From Neovahlkampfia damariscottae (lineage: Eukaryota > Heterolobosea > Selenaionea > Neovahlkampfiida > Neovahlkampfiidae), in assembly GCA_016618085.1 (NCBI GenBank), contig JABLTG010000299.1, positions 1-11,901 of the forward strand: a DNA stretch of 11,901 nt, read 5' to 3'. Made by a program: the position numbers and the translations under genes. The notes under the pieces are model-generated. The model did no database searches, was not told the origin of the DNA, and worked only from the letters and a program-made list of their open reading frames with translations. This document shows, piece by piece, positions 1 through 8,283 of this stretch. How positions within the stretch are numbered: position 1 is the first letter of the stretch; every line of letters begins with the position of its first letter.

Positions 1-119
1 CAAGAAATATAATGATCAAATCTTTAAATATGAGTCAATACCTTTATGGTGTTGACGTTGAGACCCAACTCCTTTCTACTCCATTTTGAGTAGATTGCAA
101 GACTGGTGGAAATGATCAT
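1..119 (-). CDS. Possible 5' end of a gene running off the left edge
   Basis: On the minus strand an ATG at 119 opens 26 codons (MIISTSLAIYSKW, then SRKELGLNVNTIK) ending at 42. A GTATTG 5' splice site follows at 41, after which the frame would otherwise stop. The start is immediately preceded by AAAGTGACCAAA, nearly the same block that precedes the minus-strand oxygenase start at 9284, and the stretch is richer in G+C than the surrounding DNA, as expected for coding sequence. The product is too short to recognise. It would be divergent with the RhoGEF gene, sharing the spacer 120-302. The motif match is seen in the sequence; that this is a gene is inference. An alternative is non-coding leader of something outside the window. 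Confidence 0.35.
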
Positions 120-120
120 T

Positions 121-128
121 TTGGTCAC
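121..128 (-). promoter_or_regulatory. GTGACCAA start-proximal element
   Basis: Read on the minus strand, GTGACCAA ends one base before the candidate ATG at 119. It matches GTGACCAATCA at 9287-9297, which lies two bases upstream of another minus-strand ATG. It may be a CCAAT-type promoter or initiator element; no function is shown by the sequence alone. Confidence 0.4.
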
Positions 129-207
129 TTTTTCCAGTTTATAAGTGGGTGAACAGTGCAAAACATAAACATAAAAAATAACAATTTTAAAATTTTATTT
201 TTCCTAT

Positions 208-216
208 CCAATCAAA
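208..216 (+). promoter_or_regulatory. CCAATCAAA box upstream of the RhoGEF gene
   Basis: CCAATCAAA sits 86 bases before the ATG at 303, in the 183-base spacer between the candidate divergent gene and the RhoGEF. A weaker ATTCAATCAAG copy lies just upstream of the ATG. The same CCAATCAAA string occurs at 9379-9387 upstream of the second helical-repeat gene. CCAAT boxes in other eukaryotes are bound by NF-Y; applying that here is inference. Confidence 0.4.
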
Positions 217-302
217 CAAGAGAATGATTGACGTTGTGTGATGGATAAGAAATACTGAAGTTTAACCGAAATTCAAAAACAGTATTCAATCAAGTCAACA
301 AA

Positions 303-3300
303 ATGGAAGTTGAAGTCTTATTTGATTTTCAAAAAAAGAACTCAAATGAACTAAGTGTAAAAAAAGGTGAAACAATTCTCGTGATTAGTCAACATGAAGC
401 ATGGTACTTTGGTGAAAACAACAAAAAGAAAAGAGGTTACCTTCCAATTGAGTACACTGTTTTAAAGGTATTTCCTGACCAAAGTCTAATATCGTTTTTT
501 CAAGAAAATTTCAAAGGAATTAGCAAAAGAAAGAATTCAAATGACTTTGAAATCAAATTTATTACAATTTAGATTTAAAAAATCAATGAAAAAAATGAGA
601 GAACGTTCATTATTAATTCAAGAATTAATCCAATCAGAACAAAATTATTTTGATTATCTTCTCTGCATGAAAGAAGTGAGTTAAAAAAAAATTAAAAAAT
701 TTTAGATCTATATGGATGTAATAATTGAAAGAAACAAAAATAAAAAAATGAATAAAATCAATGTTGAAATCCTATTTGGAAATTTAGATCAAATTATTAA
801 CCTCGGAAAAATGCTCATTGATCATTTTGATAACAATGAAAATGTTATTTTAGTATTCTCAAAGATGATTCCTTTCATGAAATTATATGTTGTTTATGTC
901 AAAAATTATGAAAATGCAGTCACATTGTATTCTGAAAAATTAAAAAAAGATAAAGAATTTTTGCAATTAATCAAAGGAGGAAGATCAAATTCAAAAGCAA
1001 AAGGATTGGAACTTGGTGCTTTATTATCAAAACCATTTCAAAGAATTTTTAGTTATAAAAATATCTTTGATAGGTTACTTGAATTAACACCAAAATGTTC
1101 ATTTGAATATGAAAATGTTGAAAAACTTGTTAGAGAAACAGAAAAACTTGTTACTTTTATTAATGAAGAAAAAAGACAATTTGAAAATGTTCAAAAAATA
1201 TCAGATTTACAAAAAAGAATTTCGCAAACAGAAACTTGGGGGAATACTGGAAATACTGAAGAGTTTTCAAAAACATTATTAAAAAGATGGAGAACTTATA
1301 TCAGAACTCAAAGATTAGAAATTTCTTCAAAGTATACCAATGGATTAAAACATTGGTCAGATTGTTATCTTGCTTCAGATTCATTTTTTTATTATATTGA
1401 AAATATGAAAGTACAATCAATTCCATTATGTTTTTTAAATATTATTTCATCATCTGAACTTTATTTATCTCTTGAAGGATTTAACGAAAAAATTGATGTT
1501 TTCTTCTCCAATGAAGAAGATTTAAAAAATTGGAAAAGTTGTTTAAAAGATTCAATTGAAAAAGAAATTCAATTTTCAAAATTGAATCATATTGAAAATC
1601 CTTATGATTTATTTGAAAAGTTTAATCTTCAATTTGATGGAATATTTTCTATTTTTGAATTATATGGTTTGGAATTAGAAGAGTTTAAATTGAAAAATGA
1701 AAAGATAAAAGAGTTAAATGATTGGAATTTAAATTTAAAATCAAAACTTAATTTTGATTTAAATGAGATTTTGAAACTTCAATCTGAACGAAAACAAAAG
1801 TTTTTTGATTTAAAGAAAATTAAAGAGAATCAAAAGATTAAAGAAATAAATCAAAAATTAGATTTTTTTGAAAATTCATTTGAAAAGTTTAGAAAGTTAT
1901 GTCGTAATGATGAAGATGAATTTAAGAAAATATTTGGAGGTTTTTATTTCAATTTTCAAAAATTGAAGGAGAAATATGAAATTAAGTTTTTAAGTCATTC
2001 TGAAGATTTAAAAAGACAAGAAATTAAAACTAAAATGACAAAAAAATTCAATCAAAATTTTCTAATATTTGTAAGAACTTTTTTTTATCCAATTAAATTC
2101 AAATTGAAAAGTCTCCTGAAATATTAAATAAATTAAAAATGGTTGATACTGATTTTTTCACAACATTTTCTGATTTAATTGATTTAATATTCAAATTTGA
2201 TCAAGAAGAGTACATTTATGATTTACTTTACAAAAACTATGATTATTCAAATCAAATTTCTATTCTTATTGAAAAAGTACAAATAATCGAAAAAGAAAAA
2301 GAAAAATTAAAATTCAATTTAGAAACAACTAATCAATCATTGTCTGATTTGAGAGAAAATTACTCAATTCTCATCAATAAAGAAAAATTAAATTTTGAAC
2401 AAATCAACAATGAAATTGGTGATTTAAAAGAAATTGAAAATATCAAATTAAGAAGAGAATTAAAAGAAAAAGATGATAGAATCAAAAAATTAGAATCAAT
2501 CTTGAAATTAAAAGAAAAATCAGCCAATAGTTTATCAACAAGCTCAAATGATTTACAAATTCCAAAAAGAAGTGTAAAGACATCATCATTGCAAACAACA
2601 CAATCAAATCAAAAAAGTCTTTCTCCTTCAATTAGGATCACCAAGCCAATGAACCAATCATCACATACCAAAACATCATCAATGAGTAAATTCAATTTAC
2701 AAACAAGAAAATCTGTATCACCTTCGTTTAAACAAAATGAATCAACATTGAAACCAAAACTATTTCATGCTGCTATTCCAAAAGTTCATCAAAGTGGAAA
2801 AGTTCAAAAAATAGTTCAACATTATTCAAAAGAACCTGAAAAGAAAACATCAATAGGTAAATTAAACCATGATATTTCAATTATAAATTCAAAACCCTCA
2901 AGAGATTCAGTAGATTTAATGAAATATCCATTTGAAATTGAAAAATTAAAATTAGAATTAGATTCAATATTAAAGTCAGATATTGATCAATCCAGAATTT
3001 TAAAAGAAAAAGAAAAGATTTCTTTGGAATCAGAAAGTTTGAAAGAAATTGAAATTTATCAAAAAATATTTCAAAAATATCAAAGAGAAAATGAAATCCT
3101 TAGAGATGAATTAAAATTTTATTTTGTTCAATTAGATTCACATTTAAAAAGTAATATCAAGTATCAACAACTTTTAAAATTTGAAAATGAAAAATCAAAT
3201 GAAAATTTAGTGTTGATTGATGCATTGAGAAAAGAAAATTTAAATTTGAAATTAAAGATCGCAACTTTGTGTTGTTCATTAACAGATAATGAATTGAAGT

Positions 3301-3491
3301 CTATTAAAAGACAATCTAAAGATATCAATTTGTCAGAGATTATTAATCAAAAAAATGAAATTGAAATTTCGAGAATTGAACAGGAAGAAATAAATTTGAT
3401 GAAAGAACAAAAAACTATCAAAATTAAAAATGGAACAAAAAGATTATTTTCATTTTTGAACACAAAAAAAAGTTCAAATCCAAATCAATAA
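303..3491 (+). CDS. SH3-DH-PH-coiled-coil Rho guanine nucleotide exchange factor (4 exons)
   Basis: Predicted RhoGEF, which would catalyse GDP/GTP exchange on a Rho-family GTPase at membrane or cortex. Exons are 303-467, 505-675, 706-2070 and 2112-3491, giving 1026 residues; introns of 37, 30 and 41 nt are all GT...AG and restore frame exactly. Residues 1-55 form an SH3 domain (VLFDF, ELSVKKGE, WYFG, GYLP, EY; aromatic-groove W34, P48, Y51). Residues about 90-268 are a DH domain: the first conserved region has LIQELIQSEQNYFDYL, and LLSKPFQRIFSY (about 219-230) is the third, with PFQRI for the usual PVQRI. A PH domain follows at about 304-399, ending in DLKNWKSCL with the invariant W388. The rest is charged coiled coil (about 430-565, 616-705 and 840-1000) separated by a Ser/Lys/Thr-rich linker. 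The stop is 18 bp from that of the convergent monooxygenase. The GTPase target cannot be read from sequence. Confidence 0.85.
468..504 (+). other. Micro-intron 1 of the RhoGEF gene (37 nt)
   Basis: It begins GTATTTCC and ends TTTTTTCAAG after a pyrimidine run. Removing it joins the SH3 frame (codons starting at 3n) to the frame of the DH start (3n+1). Unspliced, the SH3 frame stops at 570-572. Confidence 0.8.
676..705 (+). other. Micro-intron 2 of the RhoGEF gene (30 nt)
   Basis: GTGAGTTAA...ATTTTAG lies inside the DH domain between CMKE and IYMD. It is a multiple of three but carries an in-frame TAA at 682-684, so retention truncates the protein. Confidence 0.85.
2071..2111 (+). other. Micro-intron 3 of the RhoGEF gene (41 nt)
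   Basis: GTAAGAAC...TTGAAAAG. Splicing links FLIF to SPEILNKLKM and fuses what look like two adjacent reading frames (stop at 2125-2127 and ATG at 2139) into one coiled-coil tail. This junction decides whether the locus is one gene or two. Confidence 0.75.
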
Positions 3492-3509
3492 AGGAAATCT
3501 TGATTATTT

Positions 3510-4713
3510 TTAATTTTCATTTTCATATAACTTTGTGACTTTTTCGTCACAGATATCTCTAAAAGTATCAAAATTCATGTGTCTATGAACACCAACTAGG
3601 TCATATACTTTTCTTCTCAATGGATCCGTTTTTTCATTTTCACCAATAATTTTTTTAATCATTTCAACATAGTCCCATTGTTCATCACCTAATGTATGAA
3701 TCATTTCTTTTTTCATTTTCCAGTACTGGTCAGTTTGTTGTTTCATTTCATTATTTGAAGGTAATTGAATTCTATTTGAATAAACTGATGCAATATATTT
3801 TGCTTGAAAATCAAAAACATAAAATGGTAATAGTCTTTGATTCAATCCAACGAAAGATAATGTTGGATTTTCACAATTAAATATGTGATGATATAATGGA
3901 TATACATCCTTTTTTATCACTTTTATCAAATTTGATTTGATGAATGGATATGTGTACTGATATCCAGTTGCTAAAATTATCCAATCAACTTTACAATTTT
4001 CCTTTTCATCTTCAAATTCAATTAATCCATCAGCATTGACCTTTTTAATGAAAGGTTTTGGTATTATTTCAAATTCACTGTTAAATTGATTTTCACCAGA
4101 TAAATAAACTTTTGCATCTTTATTGCTATTTCTGAAAATTTCCAACGCAATTTCACTTCCACTGGGACCACATCCAACAACTATTACCGATTGATTGATA
4201 AATTTAGATGGTTCTTTATAATGTTTTGAGTGTATTAAGTTTTTGAATTCTTTTAAACCTGGTGTATTTGGTATAAATGGTTCGGAGTAATGACCGGAAC
4301 AATCCACAACACCATCAAACAATTCAGTGGTATTTTCATTAATTTCAACTTTCCATTTGTTGTTTATGAATTCAATTTTTGTCACCTTTGAATTGAATTT
4401 AATGTGTTTTTCCAAGTTGAAATTTTTGGAATAATCCTTTAAATATTCTTCAACAGTTTTTGCATCAGGAAAATTTTCTACTGAATTTTTGAAGTGATAA
4501 TCAGTGAAACTCATCACTTGTTTTGATAAGTTTGTTCTTAAAGAATCATACATAGGACCATGAGACCAACAACCTCCAACTGTGTTTTCTATTTCAAAAA
4601 TAGTTGAATTCACACCTACTGATAATAAATTTTTGCAAGTAACAAGTCCAGCGCCTCTATTAAATTTAATCCAAATATTCATACCCTGCTCCGATAATTG
4701 CCACCTTGTTCAT
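3510..4713 (-). CDS. Flavin-containing monooxygenase-like protein (2 exons)
   Basis: Predicted FAD- and NADPH-dependent monooxygenase, probably oxygenating soft nucleophiles (N or S) or acting as a related flavoprotein oxidase; the substrate is unknown. Exon 1 is 4713-4685 (MNKVAIIGAG), a 28-nt intron occupies 4684-4657, and exon 2 runs 4656-3510, giving 391 residues. Splicing completes the FAD-binding GxGxxG as GAGGAG (G8, G10, G13). The NADPH-binding GCGPSG is at about 171-176, the ATGYQYTYPF motif at about 239-248, and an FMO-type signature FKNLIHSKHY at about 147-156. That signature is one residue short of the usual FxGxxxHxxxY. The length is near that of fungal and plant family members and shorter than animal FMOs, and no C-terminal membrane anchor is evident. 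An ATG at 4682 would remove the first glycines, so the spliced start is preferred. Confidence 0.85.
4657..4684 (-). other. Micro-intron of the monooxygenase gene (28 nt)
   Basis: GTATGAAT...TTTAATAG interrupts codon 10 after its second base, in the middle of the Rossmann glycine motif. The restored GAGGAG motif is strong independent evidence that this 28-nt stretch is removed. Confidence 0.85.
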
Positions 4714-4737
4714 TTTGAAGAAACAAGCTAAAAAATT

Positions 4738-4747
4738 TGACCAATGA
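4738..4747. promoter_or_regulatory. TGACCAATGA element upstream of the monooxygenase
   Basis: This CCAAT-type element lies about 25 bases upstream of the minus-strand ATG at 4713, with the CCAAT on the plus strand (ATTGG as read by the gene). It belongs to the TGACCAAT series seen near other starts in the window. Confidence 0.4.
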
Positions 4748-4765
4748 ACGTATTCAGTAAATGCT

Positions 4766-4777
4766 CTTTGGCCAAAG
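4766..4777. promoter_or_regulatory. 12-bp perfect palindrome CTTTGGCCAAAG
   Basis: A perfect palindrome lies 53 bases upstream of the monooxygenase start, between it and the tRNA. Its TTGGCCAA core is shared with ATTGGCCAAT at 8084-8093. It could be a dimeric transcription-factor site; this is inference from symmetry only. Confidence 0.35.
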
Positions 4778-4855
4778 TTAAAGAAAGCAACCACAAAAAA
4801 TCATTTTGCAAAAATTTACACACAAAAACAGAAAAAAAAGAAAACATTTCTATAT

Positions 4856-4861
4856 AAAAAA
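4856..4861 (-). terminator. RNA polymerase III T-run for tRNA-Lys
   Basis: Six consecutive T on the minus strand begin 9 bases after the tRNA 3' end, the standard Pol III termination signal. A second, longer T-rich stretch lies further on, at about 4831-4844. Confidence 0.75.
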
Positions 4862-4869
4862 TATTATCA

Positions 4870-4941
4870 GCCCGACGCGGGGCTCGAACCCGCGACCGTT
4901 AGGTTAAAAGCCTAACGCTCTACCGACTGAGCTAGCCGGGC
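4870..4941 (-). tRNA. tRNA-Lys (UUU anticodon)
   Basis: The 72-nt sequence folds as a complete cloverleaf. The acceptor stem is GCCCGGC paired with GTCGGGC (one G-U), the D arm is GCTC/GAGC, and the anticodon stem is TTAGG/CCTAA around loop CTTTTAA with anticodon UUU (4908-4906). The T arm is GCGGG/CCCGC around TTCGAGC. There is no intron and no encoded CCA. Internal promoters are visible as the A box (TAGCTCAGTCGG) and B box (GGTTCGAGCCC). It reads AAA/AAG lysine codons, which are very common in the neighbouring genes. It lies between the divergent monooxygenase and RidA genes. Confidence 0.97.
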
Positions 4942-4960
4942 ATCAGATACAAAAAATGAT

Positions 4961-4996
4961 AAAAATAATAAAGTTTTTAAAAATAATAAAGTTTTT
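4961..4996 (+). repeat. Tandem repeat, 2 x 18 bp
   Basis: AAAAATAATAAAGTTTTT is present twice head to tail with no mismatch, between the tRNA 5' flank and the RidA gene. It is probably simple slippage in AT-rich DNA. It would encode a repeated IIKFLK if translation began at the upstream ATG (4956), which argues against that start. Confidence 0.85.
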
Positions 4997-5066
4997 AAAA
5001 AAACATGCGTCCTCCATTAGAATCAGTAGACCAATTGAAATCATTGTAGTTTCTAAAACATCAAAC

Positions 5067-5075
5067 TTTGGTCAC
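5067..5075 (+). promoter_or_regulatory. TTTGGTCAC element abutting the RidA start
   Basis: TTTGGTCAC ends three bases before the ATG at 5079. It is the reverse complement of the GTGACCAA block found upstream of the candidate start at 119 and of the start at 9284. A second site, GACCAATTGA, lies about 50 bases upstream of the ATG. The placement supports 5079 as the start of this gene. Confidence 0.4.
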
Positions 5076-5078
5076 TTC

Positions 5079-5459
5079 ATGAATTATTTTGTGGTATTAT
5101 TTTTCATTGCTCTTGTAGTTGCCCAAGAATACCCTATTTCACAGTATAGATCTCATGGAGATATGGTGTACACATCAGGTCAAATTGGAATTCGTAACGG
5201 AACTCTTCTCCCAACTTTCACACGACAAACAAGGCAAGCATTGATTAATTTAGGTGAAGTATTAAATATGGCTGGTACAAGTTATAAAAATGTGCTCAAA
5301 ACCACCGTTTATTTGTCAGATATGAAATATGTATTAGAAATGAATGATGTTTATCGTCAATTTTTCAAGAAACCTTATCCAGCAAGGTCTGCGTTTGCAG
5401 TAAAAGAGTTACCTAGAAAATCATTCATTGAAATTGAATGCATTGCTCATAAAGATTAA
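5079..5459 (+). CDS. RidA/YjgF/UK114-family protein with predicted signal peptide
   Basis: Single-exon, 126 residues. The RidA family forms trimers that hydrolyse reactive enamine/imine intermediates from PLP enzymes, acting in cytosol or mitochondria. Family blocks are MVYTSGQIG (about 29-37), NLGEVLNMAGTSYKNVLKTT (57-76), VYRQFF (91-96) and PARSAFAV (101-108). The C-terminal stretch IEIECIA carries the conserved E120, and R103 matches the catalytic arginine that binds substrate carboxylate. In place of the usual short N-terminus there is MNYFVVLFFIALVVAQ, a typical signal peptide with likely cleavage after VVA. This suggests export to the secretory pathway, a vacuole or the outside. An ATG at 4956 is also in frame, but it would add low-complexity translated spacer including the tandem repeat, would bury the hydrophobic segment, and lies just 14 bases from the tRNA gene. 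Confidence 0.85.
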   Translation: MNYFVVLFFIALVVAQEYPISQYRSHGDMVYTSGQIGIRNGTLLPTFTRQTRQALINLGEVLNMAGTSYKNVLKTTVYLSDMKYVLEMNDVYRQFFKKPYPARSAFAVKELPRKSFIEIECIAHKD

Positions 5460-5583
5460 AATTCCTTATTTATCATTTTTCATTTCGTTGTCATTCCACT
5501 GCTACATGAGAAAACATGAAATACATTTGTTTGTGAATATAGAATTCCAAAGAAAGATCCAGCAATTAAAATTGTGAACATTC

Positions 5584-5592
5584 GACCAATCA
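5584..5592 (+). promoter_or_regulatory. GACCAATCA element upstream of helical-repeat gene A
   Basis: GACCAATCA ends 15 bases before the ATG at 5608. Nine bases are identical to those at 9287-9295 (reverse strand) before the oxygenase start. The intergenic spacer 5460-5607 shows nothing else I recognise. Confidence 0.45.
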
Positions 5593-5607
5593 GACACTTT
5601 TTTAAAA

Positions 5608-8061
5608 ATGAACAACAAACCAAACATTGATAAACTCCTGCTCAAAGAGTATGAAAACATTTTAACAAATAGTAATAAAAAAACACAAAAAATAGAAATA
5701 CCTGATATCTATCTCCTGGAGCTCCTTTTACAAGGTCAATATTCAATTGAAACAATTTTGAAACGAAAACTTCAATTTCGTGACTTGGAGTTCGATGGAT
5801 ATGATGAATATTATATGAGGAGATTAATACAATGTTCATTTTCTCAAAATGATTACAATGATGAAAATGATGAATATATTTTCATCTCATTATTTTCTAG
5901 AGTTTTACGCCATTCAAACAAAACAAATTATTTAAAAATTTTACAAGAAGAGTTGGAGTCTTCTAAAGTTTTTCCTGCTTATGTTTTTAGTGTTTTTTGT
6001 GATGAAAGACCAATTGCTTCAGGTGTTATTTATGATTCAAATTGGATGAATTTTTTTGATTTTTTATTTCCAGTTTTATTTTCAAATTTAGATGAATTAG
6101 GAGAAACAGAACACTCAGAAATATTCTCTTCTATTGAAGAAATATTAAATTTAGACTCAACTGCAACAGTAAAAATTTATGAAACATATTTGAAAGAACC
6201 ACTTAAAAAAGTAAAAATGACAGAGTATTGTGCTGGTTTTTTATCATCCATTTTTTTTTTATTATCAAAAGAAGATATTAAATTTCATTTTGATAGAATA
6301 GTTAATGAATTGAAAAATTCAAATGTTTCCGGATCATTCATCGATTATTTGGTATCAGTAAATGAAACAACAGAAGATACTCAAAAATTTCATGAGTAAG
6401 TTAATCATTTGTTTAAAATTTACAAAGATTATTACCATTTCTTATTCAATTAAATTTTAAACTTGAAGAAAGAATAGAAGAATTAGAGATTAATGAAAAT
6501 GAATTTCAAGTCGATTTTGATTATTCAATGATCCTTAACAAATTAAATGGATTATTGAATGATTTATTTGAAGAAGAACCAGAGAAAACACAAAATATTG
6601 TAATTCCAATTGTTACTGGAATATTGAAATCGAATGATCCAAATATGGTCAGATATACTGTCAAATTAATAGCTGAATTTTCAGAAAATATGACAAACAA
6701 AGATTTATTAATTTTACTTCTCAAATTAAAGGATGATGTAAAATTTAAAATATTTTAATATTTCTAGGAACAAAGTTCAGATTCTGTAATGATGGCTTTG
6801 AATAATTTTTTTAATTTAATGATAAAAGAAGATATGTTTGATGAATTATCAATTATTTACTCCAAAATTCGTAAAAATATAATATCATCAAAAGATGAAA
6901 CAAGAATGATTGGATTTGTTTCATTGAAGAATATTTTAAAATCAGCTAATACTTTAAAATATAATTTAAAAATTGATTTTCATGATTTATGTAAAATGAT
7001 ATTTGAAGAAATTGATTCAGAAAGAGAATTTGATTCTACTTATCTTGAATTATTATCAGAAATCATTCATTTTAATAATAAAATTGATGGAAAAAATATT
7101 TGGGTGATTAAATTATTTCAAATAATTTTAGAAAGAGCAGAAACACCACAAGAAGAAAAATTTGAATTTTTGAATTGTCTTCAATTTTTTGTTTTTGCAA
7201 TGAAATTTGATGGAAGAGAATGGTTTCCAAAATTAATGAAATTATGCATCAAAAATTTGAAAAGTCATTTTACTGATGAAATTTTAGATAATTCACAACT
7301 CAATATTCTTTTAGGTTTATTATTAATCATTATTCAATTATATGAAGAAGAGATTGAATCTTTCATTTCAGGAAATAATTTTTTTGAGATGATTTATCAT
7401 ATTGCAACCGATTTTGAAGAAGAAGAAGATACTCGTTATATTGCAATTTCTATATTAGTAGAATTATGTTATTATAGTTCAAAAACAATGGAATATTCAT
7501 TATCTAAAATGTACAATTTCTATAAATCCTATGAAACAACAAATCAAGATAGAATGTAAGTCAATACTTTTAATTTTAATATTGTAAAGATCATTGGATG
7601 CTGCAGTTCTGTATTATTATAATTTTAAACCTTTGGAGAAATATTCTCCAAAAATGGTTGAAAAAGTTATCAATCAAATTTTATCAGATGAATTTCAGAA
7701 TCAAGTTGAAACAAATGATTTTTCAAATTATTCATTCCCACTTCTATCAATAGGTTTTTTAACAAAGACTAATTTCAAAATGGTTGATTCAAGATTTGAA
7801 GAATTTGGAATAATTTATAAAAATTCAGTATTGAGGTATAGAGAATATGCAACTGAAGTTGAAATGAATATGATATATGATGCGTTTTCTGATTTAGTTT
7901 TGAATAATTTAACATTTTCCAACTCCCAAATTTTTCCAAAATTTGATATTTCAAATGTGACCCAAAAATTGCAAATTTTATTGTTATTGCACGACAAATA
8001 TTTTAATTTACTTTCTGATGTATTGCATAAATGTCATGATGTTCATTTTAACTTCAAATAA
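5608..8061 (+). CDS. Helical-repeat (HEAT/ARM-like) protein, intact copy A (4 exons)
   Basis: I do not recognise the family. Exons are 5608-6395, 6428-6737, 6768-7555 and 7590-8061, with 785 codons before TAA; introns of 32, 30 and 34 nt are GT...AG and each restores the frame. The protein is acidic and almost wholly amphipathic helix, with runs such as YLELLSEIIHFNNKID and QLNILLGLLLIIIQL, the look of HEAT/ARM solenoids such as karyopherins, but I see no diagnostic motif. There is no signal peptide, and the hydrophobic stretches read as solenoid core rather than membrane spans. The strongest conserved block against copy B is DAFSDLVLNN (about residues 726-735). The start MNNKPNID aligns in style with MSKPTING of copy B. 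A solenoid scaffold or transport-receptor role is possible but is inference only. Confidence 0.75.
6396..6427 (+). other. Micro-intron 1 of gene A (32 nt)
   Basis: GTAAGTTAAT...TTTACAAAG splits a GAA codon after GA (phase 2). Copy B has its first intron at exactly the same codon and phase (10175-10205). Confidence 0.85.
6738..6767 (+). other. Micro-intron 2 of gene A (30 nt)
   Basis: GTAAAATTT...TATTTCTAG is phase 0 and contains an in-frame TAA. A TTTTAAT element lies eight bases before the end. The equivalent intron in copy B is 10447-10473. Confidence 0.85.
7556..7589 (+). other. Micro-intron 3 of gene A (34 nt)
   Basis: GTAAGTCAAT...ATTGTAAAG splits a codon after AT (phase 2), with TTTTAAT nine bases before the end. 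The equivalent in copy B is 11284-11318. Confidence 0.85.
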
Positions 8062-8083
8062 ACTAAATTTTTCCTTAATACCT

Positions 8084-8093
8084 ATTGGCCAAT
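8084..8093. promoter_or_regulatory. 10-bp palindrome ATTGGCCAAT in the convergent spacer
   Basis: It lies 22 bases after the gene A stop, in the 222-base spacer before the convergent oxygenase 3' end. It is two overlapping CCAAT boxes in inverted orientation. The string TGGCCAATTA recurs at 11730-11739 beyond copy B, and in both places is followed by CCTTTTGTT, suggesting shared 3' flank. Otherwise the spacer 8062-8283 holds nothing I recognise. Confidence 0.35.
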
Positions 8094-8283
8094 TACAGAC
8101 CAAAACCTTTTGTTAAAGTTCAGAAACATGAAATAAAATGATCCTATATGGGAATTGTAAGGTGTATCATTGTTTAGTTTTGTTTTTCTTTTCAGAAACG
8201 TCTAACAAAAAACTATAATCTTGAAATTATTGTCCATTAATTTTATTAAACAATGTTAGATATATCAAAATAAAACAGTGCCT

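Noticed and set aside
3-89. Plus-strand 3' coding end (reading ...MSQYLYGVDVETQLLSTPF, stop at 87-89)
   Set aside because: It is open only over a short stretch, has no support from neighbours, and overlaps the minus-strand exon that has a start-proximal motif and a splice site. It cannot be excluded without sequence to the left.
76-93. CTACTC/GAGTAG 6-bp inverted repeat
   Set aside because: It is short and lies within the candidate exon; it is likely chance.
2139-3491. A separate coiled-coil gene beginning at ATG 2139
   Set aside because: The frame is open upstream to the AG at 2110-2111, a GTAAG site at 2071 joins it in phase to the RhoGEF exon, and there is no promoter-like gap between the two.
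4956-5078. N-terminal extension of the RidA protein from the upstream ATG
   Set aside because: It would translate the 18-bp tandem repeat and low-complexity spacer, begin 14 bases from the tRNA gene, and place a signal peptide internally. The ATG at 5079 has the shared TTGGTCAC element beside it.
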